Origin: Burkholderiales bacterium
Lineage (GTDB): Bacteria; Pseudomonadota; Gammaproteobacteria; Burkholderiales; Burkholderiaceae_C
Direction of reading: 5' to 3'
Length of the DNA: 64,000 nt
NCBI GenBank assembly: GCA_017302655.1
Contig: JAFLDE010000007.1
Span: 26,520 to 90,519 of the forward strand
The notes beneath the pieces are model-generated. The model saw only the letters and a list, made by a program, of their open reading frames with translations. It searched no databases and was not told where the DNA came from. Shown here in pieces: positions 1 to 7,641 of the stretch. How positions within the stretch are numbered: the first letter of the stretch is position 1; each line of letters begins with the position of its first letter. The translations under genes were made by a program, and so were the position numbers.

Positions 1-450
1 TGGGCCTTTACCTACGGCGTGACGCAGCTGGCCTTCGACCCTCACCCCGTCCAGGCCATGAGCTTTACCGGACCGTCCTCAGAGTTGCTGAGCCGCGTGT
101 TGTTCAGCAGCGATCGCCCATTGAATTTCGACATGGGTTTGATCGTGGGTGTGTTTGCGGGTGCCTTCGTGGCGGCAGCCCTGTTCCGTGAATTGAAGCT
201 GGAAGGCTTTCAGGGAGGCGCCAGCATGCGCCGCTACCTGGTGGGTGCCTTGATGATGGGCTTTGGCGGCATGCTGGCCGGAGGCTGTGCGGTAGGTTCC
301 GGCCTTTCCGGCGCGGCCGTGTTCGCCCTGACGGCTTGGGTGGCGCTCACCGCGATCTGGGTGTCGGCCGCCCTCACCGACCGTTGGATGGACCAGGCAC
401 CCACTGGCCAATTGGACGAAGCGATGCCGGGCCAACCGGCACATTCATGA
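1..450 (+). CDS. YeeE/YedE family sulfur-compound transporter, C-terminal part
   Basis: The reading frame is open from the first base, so the N-terminus lies outside the window; 149 codons remain. The family consists of multi-pass inner-membrane proteins that import reduced sulfur compounds such as thiosulfate. Visible support is the signature GGMLAGGCAVGSGLSG near bases 265-312, which carries the conserved cysteine, and the alternating hydrophobic segments. It sits 16 bases before a diheme cytochrome and near sulfide dehydrogenase genes, which fits a sulfur role. The exact substrate cannot be read from this fragment. Confidence 0.8.
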   Translation, partial: WAFTYGVTQLAFDPHPVQAMSFTGPSSELLSRVLFSSDRPLNFDMGLIVGVFAGAFVAAALFRELKLEGFQGGASMRRYLVGALMMGFGGMLAGGCAVGSGLSGAAVFALTAWVALTAIWVSAALTDRWMDQAPTGQLDEAMPGQPAHS

Positions 451-466
451 ACCCTGCCCGACTCCC

Positions 467-1060
467 ATGAAACCCCTGCTGACCTGGCTGCTGACGATCA
501 CCCTGCCTCTGGCCGCCGGCGCGGCCGACCTGGCCAAAGCCGAAGAAATCGTGCAGGGCCGCTGCTTCATTTGCCACGGGGCCAACGGCGAGAGCTCCAG
601 CCCCGCATTTCCTCGTTTGGCCGGTCAGAACGCGGCCTATGTGACGCGCCAGCTGACCGATTACCAGACGGGAAAACGCAAGAGCAGCACCATGCAACCG
701 ATGGTGGAAGGCTTGAGCGCGCAGGACATGGTGTCCCTAGGTCGGTGGTTTGAGAAACAGGACACGCACGACCATCCCGTCGAGGATCGTGAACTGGCCG
801 ATGTGGGTCGATTCGTCTACCTGCGCGGCAACCCGTTCAGCGGCGTGGCCGCCTGTGCCACCTGCCATGGTCCGAAGGCCCATGGCACCGACACCCTGCC
901 TCGCCTAGCTGGCCAGCATGCGCAGTACACCGAGAACCAGATCAAGCTCTTCAACCGCCGTGAGCGCACCAACGACAACGCCGTGATGCACGGCATCGCC
1001 AGCAAGCTCAGCGAACTGGAAACCAAGGCGGTGGCAGCCTACCTGAGCGGACTCCGGTAG
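467..1060 (+). CDS. Diheme c-type cytochrome (cytochrome c4-like)
   Basis: This 197-residue protein has a cleavable signal peptide (about residues 1-19, ending in AAGA) and two heme c sites, CFICHG at Cys36 and CATCHG at Cys130, one in each half. The tandem two-domain layout is that of cytochrome c4, a periplasmic electron carrier feeding terminal oxidases. It converges on the flavocytochrome c genes 19 bases away and follows the sulfur transporter, so it may accept electrons from sulfide oxidation (inference). Length and motif spacing are normal for the family. Confidence 0.85.
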   Translation: MKPLLTWLLTITLPLAAGAADLAKAEEIVQGRCFICHGANGESSSPAFPRLAGQNAAYVTRQLTDYQTGKRKSSTMQPMVEGLSAQDMVSLGRWFEKQDTHDHPVEDRELADVGRFVYLRGNPFSGVAACATCHGPKAHGTDTLPRLAGQHAQYTENQIKLFNRRERTNDNAVMHGIASKLSELETKAVAAYLSGLR

Positions 1061-1079
1061 ACCGCCGCCCGCCTGCCGC

Positions 1080-2366
1080 TCAGGCAGCGCCGCCGAGCAT
1101 GTCGTCCCAGATGTTCTGGGCCCACGACAGCGCGTAGCGGCCTTCGATCTGGTTGGCCGCCGCCGACACGCCGCCCGACCCAGGCACCGTCTTCATGGTC
1201 TTGTCCTTGGCGTCGTACTGGTGGACGCTGGCCACGTGGATCACGTCGCGACCGGTGACGAAGCTGTAGCAGGTGTTCATCACCACCGGCGCCGCGTTCA
1301 CGGCCTCACCCTTCAACAGTTGAATCACCGCCGCCGCCGCCACCTTGGCGTGCTGGTTGGCCATGTGGCCCGACTTGGGCATGGCCGGACCCGGGAAGGT
1401 CGCATCGCCGATCACGTGCACCCCCTTCACGGCCGTGGATTCCATGCTGAGCCAGTCCACGCCCACCCAGCGTTGGTTGATGTTCACCAGCCCGGCCTTC
1501 ACGGCGATGTCGGCGGCGCGCTGTGGCGGCACCACATTCAGCACGTCGGCTTTCACATCCTCGAACTCAAGCTTGGCGACCCGACCGGCCACTTCCTTCA
1601 GCTCCGCGTTCGCGCGGTACTCGAGGATGCCCGCGTAGTGCTGCTGGTAGGCCTTCTCGAACAGGGCCTTCTTGGACTGGATCTCCGGGTTCGCGTCGAG
1701 CACCAGCACCTTGGACTTGGGCTTGTGCTGCTTCAGGTAGGCGGCCACCATGCAAGCCCGCTCGTAGGGGCCTGGAGGGCAGCGGTAGGGCGCCTTCGGA
1801 ATGCTCATGGCGAACACGCCACCATCGGGCATGGACTCCAGTTGCTTGCGAAGTGCCACGGTCTGAGGGCCTGCCTTCCAGGCATGCGTGGCCTCGCCGC
1901 GCTCGAATGCCGCCGTCATGCCGCCCACCTGCTCCGACATGAAGTCGATGCCCGGAGAAACGATCAGGCGGTCATAGGCCAGTTCCCGGCCGTCGGCCAG
2001 GCGCACCTTGCGACCGGCCGCATCGACGGCTACCACCTCACCCTGCAGCACCTTCACCCCCAGCGACACCAACCCTTGATAGCCTCGTGTGATGTCGTCC
2101 ATCTGCTTGAAGCCGCCGATGACGAGGTTGGAAATCGGGCAGGAGATGAACTGCGGGTTGCGATCGACCAGGGTGACATCGACATTGCCGCCCCACAGAC
2201 GCAGGTAGCGGGCCGCCGTGCTGCCACCGAAGCCGGCGCCGATGACGACCACGCGACCCAGCGAAGGACCTTGGCCGAGCCCGGCGCAGCCGCCCAAGGA
2301 CATCAGGCCACCGAGGGCTGCCGCGCCCGCCAACAGGCCGCGACGAGAAGAAAGACGTGCGTTCAT
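1080..2366 (-). CDS. fccB: Flavocytochrome c sulfide dehydrogenase, flavoprotein subunit
   Basis: This 428-residue protein oxidises sulfide in the periplasm and passes electrons to the cytochrome subunit FccA. A twin-arginine leader (SSRRGLLAG, residues 6-14) explains export of a folded flavoprotein. A Rossmann FAD site, VVVIGAGFGGSTAARYL, starts near residue 39. Cys76 (in FISCPISN) is the likely covalent FAD attachment site. Cys196 (in YRCPPGPYERAC) and Cys366 (in NTCYSF) are the expected redox disulfide partners. It lies 10 bases downstream of fccA on the same strand, so the two are one operon. Confidence 0.92.
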   Translation of the reverse strand: MNARLSSRRGLLAGAAALGGLMSLGGCAGLGQGPSLGRVVVIGAGFGGSTAARYLRLWGGNVDVTLVDRNPQFISCPISNLVIGGFKQMDDITRGYQGLVSLGVKVLQGEVVAVDAAGRKVRLADGRELAYDRLIVSPGIDFMSEQVGGMTAAFERGEATHAWKAGPQTVALRKQLESMPDGGVFAMSIPKAPYRCPPGPYERACMVAAYLKQHKPKSKVLVLDANPEIQSKKALFEKAYQQHYAGILEYRANAELKEVAGRVAKLEFEDVKADVLNVVPPQRAADIAVKAGLVNINQRWVGVDWLSMESTAVKGVHVIGDATFPGPAMPKSGHMANQHAKVAAAAVIQLLKGEAVNAAPVVMNTCYSFVTGRDVIHVASVHQYDAKDKTMKTVPGSGGVSAAANQIEGRYALSWAQNIWDDMLGGAA

Positions 2367-2376
2367 GCGAGGCTCC

Positions 2377-2697
2377 TCAGCGCGCAGCAGCCGGCTTTTG
2401 CGCGGCGAAGTAGTTGGCGATCAGACGCATCTGGTCGTCGGTGTAGCCCTTGCTGATCTGGTGCATGATCGTCGCGGGCTGATTGCCGTTCTTGTAGTCG
2501 GCGACCATGGCCAGGAGTTTGTCGGCCGGCATGCCGGCCAGCGGCTTCATGTCCCCCTTGGCCTTGCCATTGGTGCCATGGCAGTTTGCGCAGGTGGCGG
2601 CCAAGCTGCGCGCTTGCAGTGGGGTCGGGTCAGCCGGCTGGGCCAGGCCCGACAGTGGCCACAGCAACGCTGAGGTGGCGAGTAAACCGAATTTCAT
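2377..2697 (-). CDS. fccA: Flavocytochrome c sulfide dehydrogenase, monoheme cytochrome subunit
   Basis: This 106-residue periplasmic cytochrome partners FccB. I chose the ATG at 2697, not the upstream in-frame start at 2733, because it is preceded by AGGAG and opens a proper signal peptide (MKFGLLATSALLWPLSGLAQ). The single heme site is CANCH, Cys36 to His40. A conserved DYKNGNQPATIMHQ segment near the C-terminus supplies a likely axial Met. Diheme FccA forms exist in other sulfur bacteria; this one has one heme. It is first in the operon with fccB and diverges from the thioredoxin-like gene. Confidence 0.9.
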   Translation of the reverse strand: MKFGLLATSALLWPLSGLAQPADPTPLQARSLAATCANCHGTNGKAKGDMKPLAGMPADKLLAMVADYKNGNQPATIMHQISKGYTDDQMRLIANYFAAQKPAAAR

Positions 2698-2757
2698 GCT
2701 TGTGCTCCTGTTTGGGGATGCGCGGGAGGGCAACGGGGGGCGCGCTGGATTCTGGTT

Positions 2758-2772
2758 CTATATTCGTGCATA
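2758..2772. promoter_or_regulatory. AT-rich island in the fccA / thioredoxin divergent promoter
   Basis: The 95-base divergent spacer holds one AT-rich patch with the core ATATTCGTGCATA at 2760-2772. It resembles patches upstream of 3394 and 5731 (pattern ATATNNGYKYAT). ATTC also recurs 10 bases later. It is a candidate operator or -10 region for sulfide-responsive control. Similarity is by eye only. Confidence 0.3.
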
Positions 2773-2792
2773 CCGATTCAGCAAAATCCCGC

Positions 2793-3314
2793 ATGACCAC
2801 CACCCCATTCTTGCGCCGTCGGCAGTGGCTGGCGGCTGTTGCGGCCTTGACCGCTGCCAGGGACGGCAAAGCCCAACAGGTCCTGCCCCCTGAGGCCCAG
2901 ATGAAGTGGCCAGAGCGAACCGACCTGATTGACGGGCGGACACGCACCGCAGCCGACTGGGAAGGCAAACCCTTGTTGGTGGTCTTCTGGGCCGTGCACT
3001 GCCCCTTCTGCCTGCGCCACAACGCGCACCTCCAACGGCTCTTGAACGAGCGATCCGATTTCCCGCCCGTGCTGACCGTTGCACAGGACCGCCATGCGGC
3101 CACCGTTGAGCGCTACCTGCAAAGCCACGGCTACCGGTTTGACGTAACCCTTGACGAACCCACCTGGCGGCGCGCACTCGGCGTGCGGCGCGTGATCCCG
3201 TCCACGGTGCCCGTCAATGCCCACGGGCGCATCGGCCTGCGCGTGCCCGGCGAAATGTTCCTGGAAGACCTGCTGCAGTTGGGACAGTGGGCCAACGGAG
3301 CAGCGAGAACCTGA
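2793..3314 (+). CDS. Thioredoxin-fold (TlpA/redoxin-like) periplasmic protein
   Basis: This 173-residue protein starts at the ATG at 2793; the longer frame lacks a signal sequence and runs through the fccA start region. The N-terminus (FLRRRQWLAAVAALTAARDGKAQ) is a signal peptide. The thioredoxin fold begins near residue 50, with the active site HCPFC (Cys70, Cys73) after the strand LLVVFWAV and a cis-Pro region near VIPSTVPV. Such proteins reduce disulfides or apocytochrome cysteines in the periplasm. Divergence from fccAB suggests a role in maturing or protecting the sulfide-oxidation cytochromes (inference). Confidence 0.8.
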   Translation: MTTTPFLRRRQWLAAVAALTAARDGKAQQVLPPEAQMKWPERTDLIDGRTRTAADWEGKPLLVVFWAVHCPFCLRHNAHLQRLLNERSDFPPVLTVAQDRHAATVERYLQSHGYRFDVTLDEPTWRRALGVRRVIPSTVPVNAHGRIGLRVPGEMFLEDLLQLGQWANGAART

Positions 3315-3345
3315 GGGTCAACCCGATTGCGTCGCGGCGCAGCCT

Positions 3346-3358
3346 ATATATGCTTATT
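3346..3358 (+). promoter_or_regulatory. AT-rich promoter island upstream of the cytochrome gene
   Basis: ATATATGCTTATT lies 36 bases before the cytochrome start at 3394, in an otherwise GC-rich context. It includes a plausible -10 hexamer (TATGCT at 3349-3354) and matches the ATATNNGYKYAT pattern shared with the 2760 and 5685 sites. No clear -35 hexamer was identified. Confidence 0.3.
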
Positions 3359-3393
3359 CAGTGATTTATTGATCCACATCACCCTCCAACACC

Positions 3394-3726
3394 ATGAAAT
3401 CGCTTCACAGCCTTGCAACTGTTGCCACCCTTTCTGCCACCTTTGCCATGGGCCTTGTCAGCGCCCCGGCGCAAGCCAACCTGGCGCTGGCCCAGAAGAA
3501 CGCCTGCATGGCCTGCCACGCGGTGGACAAGAAGCTGGTAGGCCCCGCCTACCAAGACGTTGCGAAAAAGTACGCCGGCCAGAAGGATGCCGTCGCACAA
3601 CTGACGGCGAGCATCAAGAAGGGCGGCAGCGGCAAATGGGGGGCGGTACCGATGCCGCCGCAGGCGGCATTGAGCGACGCCGACGCGCAGGCGCTGGCCA
3701 CCTGGGTGCTGGGCGGCGCAAAGTGA
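3394..3726 (+). CDS. Class I c-type cytochrome (c-551/c5-like)
   Basis: This 110-residue protein has a signal peptide ending near APAQA (about residue 28), a heme site CMACH (Cys38-His42), and the C-terminal motif GAVPMPPQ, which carries the axial methionine. This is the layout of small soluble cytochromes such as c-551 and c-552. It is likely a periplasmic electron shuttle from sulfide oxidation. The next cytochrome gene starts 7 bases downstream, indicating cotranscription. No Shine-Dalgarno sequence is evident. Confidence 0.87.
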   Translation: MKSLHSLATVATLSATFAMGLVSAPAQANLALAQKNACMACHAVDKKLVGPAYQDVAKKYAGQKDAVAQLTASIKKGGSGKWGAVPMPPQAALSDADAQALATWVLGGAK

Positions 3727-3733
3727 GCCTTGC

Positions 3734-4156
3734 GTGAAGTCGTGCCCGCCCCGAGCCCGTGGCATCCACCCCCAGATCGGCGGTTGGCTGATGGGTCTGA
3801 CCGCGGCGCTGGCTATGGCTGGTGCGGGGTTTTCGGTGCAGGTCCATGCCCAAGCCAACGCGGTGCCACCTGTCAAGGGGTCTGCTCTAAGCGCCGAGCC
3901 AGAGATTTTTCGGGCAGCCGATCTGGCGCTGGGCACGCGGATGCTGGCAGAGCATCGCTGCGCCGAATGCCACGCGCGCAAGGTCGGCGGTGACGGCAGT
4001 GCCATCTACAGACCCCAAGGACGCATTCACACGGCCGGCCACCTGCGCGGCATGGTGGAACAGTGCAACACCGAGTTGAACCTTGGGCTGTTCCCGGAGG
4101 AGGTCACGGCAGTCGCCGCGGTCTTGAACCGAGCGCACTACCGATTTGAGCGGTGA
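3734..4156 (+). CDS. Monoheme c-type cytochrome, unassigned subtype
   Basis: This 140-residue exported protein has a hydrophobic leader (GLTAALAMAGAGFSVQVHAQ, residues 21-40) preceded by an unusually long polar N-terminus. One heme motif, CAECH, spans Cys76-His80. The rest (TRMLAEHRCAECHARKVGGDGSAIYRP) resembles small cytochromes found near sulfur-oxidation genes. I cannot assign it to SoxX or another named family. Its stop codon lies in the inverted repeat before the ArsR gene. It is cotranscribed with the preceding cytochrome. Confidence 0.75.
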   Translation: MKSCPPRARGIHPQIGGWLMGLTAALAMAGAGFSVQVHAQANAVPPVKGSALSAEPEIFRAADLALGTRMLAEHRCAECHARKVGGDGSAIYRPQGRIHTAGHLRGMVEQCNTELNLGLFPEEVTAVAAVLNRAHYRFER

Positions 4157-4174
4157 TGATGCTTCGCTTCATCA
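4154..4174. promoter_or_regulatory. Inverted repeat before the ArsR gene, possible autoregulatory operator
   Basis: TGATGA (4154-4159) and TCATCA (4169-4174) form a perfect 6-base inverted repeat around a 9-base spacer, ending 6 bases before the first ArsR start codon. ArsR repressors often bind such dyads at their own promoters. A weak RNA hairpin is the alternative; no T-run follows, so it is not a good terminator. Confidence 0.35.
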
Positions 4175-4180
4175 GCTACC

Positions 4181-4579
4181 ATGGATGGAGCGATCTTCTG
4201 CCTCGCATCCCCCATGAGTGACCTCACCAACGGCGACGCCGTCTTCGAATCCGCCGCCGAGCTCTTCAAGCTGCTCGCCACGCCCGTGCGCTTAAAAGTC
4301 ATCAGTGCGGTGTGCAATGGCGAGCGCAACGTCAGTGAACTGCTCGAGCAGATCGACACCACGCAGCCCAATATGTCGCAGCACCTGACGACGCTCTACC
4401 GTGCCGGCGTGCTGGGCAAACGGCGAGAGGGCACGCAGATCTACTACCGTCTGCAAAGCGAACGCGTGGCGCAGCTGTGCCGGGCGGTGTGCATGCAGGT
4501 GGCCATGGACATGGAAGACGAGCAACCCAAGGCGTCGGCGGAGCGCTTGCGCCCCCATCCCAAGCGCGCAGGCACCTGA
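4181..4579 (+). CDS. ArsR-family winged-helix repressor, possibly sulfide- or thiol-responsive
   Basis: This 132-residue protein could also start at Met12 (4214). The ArsR fold is clear: LFKLLATPVRLKVISAV, then the recognition helix QPNMSQHLTTLYRAGVL and the wing KRREGTQIYYRL. Cysteines at 45 (AVCNGE), 100 and 104 (LCRAVC) sit in or near the helices where BigR/SqrR-type persulfide sensors keep their paired cysteines, although Cys45 is about one helical turn off the BigR position. The sulfide dehydrogenase context supports reactive-sulfur sensing (inference). Metal sensing is less likely because no ArsR or CadC metal motif is visible. Confidence 0.85.
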   Translation: MDGAIFCLASPMSDLTNGDAVFESAAELFKLLATPVRLKVISAVCNGERNVSELLEQIDTTQPNMSQHLTTLYRAGVLGKRREGTQIYYRLQSERVAQLCRAVCMQVAMDMEDEQPKASAERLRPHPKRAGT

Positions 4580-4651
4580 ACTGCAAGCATGGCGCGCTCT
4601 GCGCCCTGCACCAGAGGCCGGTGGCACGGCGAAAAGCCGTCCGGCGCTCGC

Positions 4652-5419
4652 TCAGTGGTTTGGAGTGCCGTTTGATTTGGCCAGCGCGCGCGCCAACGCC
4701 CCAGCGTCCAAGCGGGCTCGACGCCCGCCTGGCATCAGCTCGATCACGCCGTCGCGACGCAGCGCGCTGACAGCGCGGCTGGCCGTTTCCATGGCCATGT
4801 CGAGCAAATCGGCGAGCTCCTCACGCCGTGGCAGCCAGATCGGCTCGCCTGGGGCGGCCTGGCGGCTCAATTGCGCAAACAAGCGCAGCACTCGCTGAGA
4901 CGCGGGACCCGCCTGAAGGTCAATGCGCCATGTGAGCGCTGCATCCAGCGCCTGCTGCCAACGACGCATGAGGGCCAGCTGCAGCGCCGGCTCGTCCTTG
5001 CGCAGGAGTTCCAACACCGGCACCGGAATGCGGCACAACGCCAGATCGGTGCAGGCGACGGCGTCGTCCGTGTAGCGCTCCCCCAGCAGGGCCTCAGCGC
5101 CCAGCAAATCGCCCGGCCCGGCCAGACGCACGATGCAGCGCCGCCCGGCCGCACTGACCCGCTCTAGGCGCACCAGGCCCTCACGCACAGTGAATACAGC
5201 CGCACCCTGCGCACCGAGCGCGTACAAGCGACGGTCGGCTGGCAAATGGACGCTCGAAATGCCGCCAGCTCCTCCCATCCCGTCGCCTGCCTCATGTAAG
5301 CGCTCCAGGCCGCGTTCACTCAGTGCACCAAACAACGCTGCATCGCGCACGCCGCAGCCACGACACGCCTCTGTCTGAGTAGGCGCAAGCTTCAGCAGGA
5401 TGGTGCGAGGCATCAGCAT
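4652..5419 (-). CDS. Crp/Fnr-family transcriptional regulator
   Basis: This 255-residue protein starts at the ATG at 5419, which is preceded by AAGGAGG seven bases away; the longer frame has no such signal. A cyclic-nucleotide-binding-like beta barrel spans about residues 35-150 (GLVRLERVSAAGRRCIVRLAG, then PGDLLGAEALLG). A helix-turn-helix follows near residues 205-230 (REELADLLDMAMETASRAVS). Only Cys19 and Cys22 stand at the N-terminus, so a classical Fnr 4Fe-4S set is not complete. It lies between sulfur genes and may control them in response to redox state, though its ligand is unknown. Confidence 0.85.
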   Translation of the reverse strand: MLMPRTILLKLAPTQTEACRGCGVRDAALFGALSERGLERLHEAGDGMGGAGGISSVHLPADRRLYALGAQGAAVFTVREGLVRLERVSAAGRRCIVRLAGPGDLLGAEALLGERYTDDAVACTDLALCRIPVPVLELLRKDEPALQLALMRRWQQALDAALTWRIDLQAGPASQRVLRLFAQLSRQAAPGEPIWLPRREELADLLDMAMETASRAVSALRRDGVIELMPGGRRARLDAGALARALAKSNGTPNH

Positions 5420-5730
5420 GGTCCAGCCTCCTTGCGTTCCGTCAACATCGGTCGCACCCGAGCAGGTTTCAATGGGCGACATCCAGTCGCCATCTCCCAG
5501 GCTTCCCGATGCGCGAGTCGACGTGCCTGATCAACCTTTGCGTCGCGCGCCTCGACCGCGTGACCGGTGGCCTCAGGCCCGGAACAATCGGTCCATGAAA
5601 TGCGTAGAAGGGTCAATGGAATGGGCCTGAAGGGCTTCCACCAAGGGCGATGGGGTGTGCACAACGAACATACTGGCGCTCTTTATATCAGCGTATGCTG
5701 AGGTAAGGATTTCAAAGTTCATCGCAACCC
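5420..5730. other. Divergent intergenic region of 311 bases
   Basis: The region separates the divergent Crp-type regulator and metallo-hydrolase genes. I see no convincing gene here; small frames lack family features. It contains the crp ribosome-binding site (5427-5433) and, near the right end, the AT-rich island at 5685-5697. Otherwise I see nothing supportable. Confidence 0.6.
5685..5697 (+). promoter_or_regulatory. AT-rich promoter island upstream of the metallo-hydrolase gene
   Basis: ATATCAGCGTATG matches the pattern seen at 2760 and 3346. TATGCT (5694-5699) could be a -10 element, as in the 3349 site. It lies 33 bases before the GTG start at 5731. Shared control of the sulfur genes is inferred. 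Confidence 0.3.
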
Positions 5731-6723
5731 GTGAGTTCCTCGAACATGCGTTTCTTCGAAAGGTCGTCGACGTTCATTGGCAGGCTCCGTCGCGCCACGC
5801 GCCGTCTGCTGGTGCTGTTGCTCGCCACCTGGCTCACGACCACGCAGGCCGGCGTGCAACCCCAGGAAGTTGCACCTGGGGTGTGGTTCGTTCAAGGAGA
5901 GTCGGCGCTCGGTTCTGGCGCCAACCGCAACTACATCTCCAACGCCGGCTTCGTGGTGACCCCGGCCGGCGTCGTGGTGATCGATGCGCTGGGTGCACCG
6001 GTTCTCGCCGAAGAATTGATAGACGCAATCCGGCGCGTGACGCTCCAGCCCATCCGCTACGTCATCGTCACGCATTACCACGCGGACCATGTGTACGGAC
6101 TGCAAGCCTTCCAAGCAGTGGGCGCCCGCATCCTGGCTCACCCTGCTGCTCGCCTGTATCTGAATGCTGAACTGGCACAGCAGCGCCTGCGGGCGAGCCG
6201 CGAAGAGCTCGCCCCCTGGATCGACGAGAAGACCCGCCTGGTCGAAGCCGATCAATGGCTGCAGGGGGAGCAAACCGAGTTGGACCTGGGTGGCCAACGC
6301 CTGTTCATCCGCCATGCCGGACCCGCGCACACCCCCGAAGATCTCGTGGTCTACCACCCGGCCTCGGGCAGCCTGTTCACAGGTGACTTGGTGTTTCGCG
6401 CACGCATCCCCTTTGTCGGGCAGGCTGACAGTCGAGCCTGGATCCGGGCGCTGGACGGGCTGCTGGCTTGGGCACCGCGCCGCTTGCTTCCGGGTCATGG
6501 ACCGGTGGCGGAACAGCCGCTGCAAGACTTGCAACTGACCCGCGACTACCTTCAGTACCTGCGCGACACCATGGGCATCGCTGCCCGTGAGCTCGAACCC
6601 TTCGAGACCGCTTATGCGCGCACCGACTGGTCCCGCTTCGCCAAACTGCCCCTGTTTGGTGTGGCCAACCGGATCAACGCCTACAACACCTACCTTCTGA
6701 TGGAACGAGAGGCCACCCCATGA
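5731..6723 (+). CDS. MBL-fold zinc metallo-hydrolase, SoxH-like
   Basis: This protein has 330 residues from GTG 5731; ATG 5746 is an alternative start, and neither has a good Shine-Dalgarno. A signal anchor (RRLLVLLLATWLTTTQAG, residues 24-41) suggests export. The metal motif THYHADH gives His115, His117, Asp119 and His120. Further ligands lie in HAGPAHTPEDLVV, TGDLVF and LLPGHGP, as in binuclear zinc hydrolases. SoxH and quinoprotein-associated metallo-hydrolases have this layout, and the cytochrome and sulfide genes nearby agree. The substrate is unknown. The OsmC gene overlaps its stop by four bases (ATGA), so both are translated from one message. Confidence 0.85.
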   Translation: MSSSNMRFFERSSTFIGRLRRATRRLLVLLLATWLTTTQAGVQPQEVAPGVWFVQGESALGSGANRNYISNAGFVVTPAGVVVIDALGAPVLAEELIDAIRRVTLQPIRYVIVTHYHADHVYGLQAFQAVGARILAHPAARLYLNAELAQQRLRASREELAPWIDEKTRLVEADQWLQGEQTELDLGGQRLFIRHAGPAHTPEDLVVYHPASGSLFTGDLVFRARIPFVGQADSRAWIRALDGLLAWAPRRLLPGHGPVAEQPLQDLQLTRDYLQYLRDTMGIAARELEPFETAYARTDWSRFAKLPLFGVANRINAYNTYLLMEREATP

Positions 6724-7181
6724 GCGAGAAAGCCGTCTTCGTGCGCCTGGCGCAGGCCGAGGACTACCGTTTCGACGTCGACTTTGGCGTCGGTCCCACG
6801 TTGCGCGTGGACGAACCCGCGCCTCTCGGCGCCGGCAGCGGCCCCAACCCGCTGATGCTGCTCGGAACGGCGGTGGGGAACTGCCTGTCCGCGTCGCTGC
6901 TGTTCGCGCTGCGCAAGTTCAAGCAGGCGCCAGATCCCCTGCGCACCGACGTCACGGTGGAAACCGGCCGCAACGAACAGGGTCGCCTGCGCGTGCAGCG
7001 CATCGCGGTGCGCCTGCAATTGGGAGTGCCCGCCGCCCAGTTGCAGCACCTTGATCGCGTGCTGAGCAGCTTCGAGACTTACTGCACGGTCACCCAGAGT
7101 GTGGCGGCGGCCATCCCGGTGGATCTGGAGGTCTTCGACAGTGCCGGCGTGCGGCTCAAGCCCGGCGCGCTGCAGCCCTGA
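6720..7181 (+). CDS. OsmC-family thiol peroxidase-like protein
   Basis: This 153-residue protein contains the two family cysteines, in VGNCLSAS (about residue 59) and ETYCTVTQSV (about residue 122). OsmC proteins reduce organic hydroperoxides, and some act on persulfides. The gene overlaps the stop of the metallo-hydrolase and is followed by an AhpD-like gene, so the three probably form a unit handling reactive sulfur or peroxide (inference). The length is typical. Confidence 0.85.
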   Translation: MSEKAVFVRLAQAEDYRFDVDFGVGPTLRVDEPAPLGAGSGPNPLMLLGTAVGNCLSASLLFALRKFKQAPDPLRTDVTVETGRNEQGRLRVQRIAVRLQLGVPAAQLQHLDRVLSSFETYCTVTQSVAAAIPVDLEVFDSAGVRLKPGALQP

Positions 7182-7227
7182 AGCCGCCAGCCCTGCCCCG
7201 ATCCCCCTCAGCCCCCTGCCCACCATC

Positions 7228-7587
7228 ATGAGCAAGCCCTACCCTGAACTCTGCGCCGAGGTGTCGACTTCGCTGTCCAAGCTGCGCGTCGATACGCCGG
7301 ACCTCATGCGAGGTTTCAGCTCCCTGGCACAAGCCGCCCTCAAGCCGGGCGCGCTCGACAAAAAGACCAAGGAGCTGGTCGCCATGGCGCTCTCCGTGGC
7401 CGCGCGGTGCGACCCTTGTCTTGGCTTTCACGCCGAGGCACTGGTGAAGCTGGGCTGCACGCGCGCCGAACTCGAAGAAATGCTGGGCATGTGTGTCTAC
7501 ATGGGCGGCGGGCCTGCTCTCATGTACGCTGCCCATGCGCTCGACGCCTACGAGCAGTTCGGCGGCGAGAAGCAGGCACAGGCCTGA
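7228..7587 (+). CDS. Carboxymuconolactone decarboxylase / AhpD-like protein
   Basis: This 119-residue protein starts at the ATG at 7228; the upstream extension runs through the OsmC frame. The AhpD redox signature CDPCLGFH is present, with Cys and His in the usual helix, followed by GCTRAELEEMLGMCVYMGGG. Such proteins act as alkylhydroperoxidases or disulfide reductants. It lies 46 bases after osmC on the same strand, so a linked antioxidant role is likely. A decarboxylase role is less likely given the CXXC motif. Confidence 0.87.
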   Translation: MSKPYPELCAEVSTSLSKLRVDTPDLMRGFSSLAQAALKPGALDKKTKELVAMALSVAARCDPCLGFHAEALVKLGCTRAELEEMLGMCVYMGGGPALMYAAHALDAYEQFGGEKQAQA

Positions 7588-7641
7588 GCTGCGCTACAAA
7601 GCGGTTGGGGCCATGCAGGCCCTGCACCCCAAGGACGCCGC

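Noticed and set aside
4652-5419. Fnr-type oxygen-sensing iron-sulfur cluster in the Crp-family protein
   Set aside because: Only two N-terminal cysteines (19, 22) are present and the other Fnr ligands are not seen.
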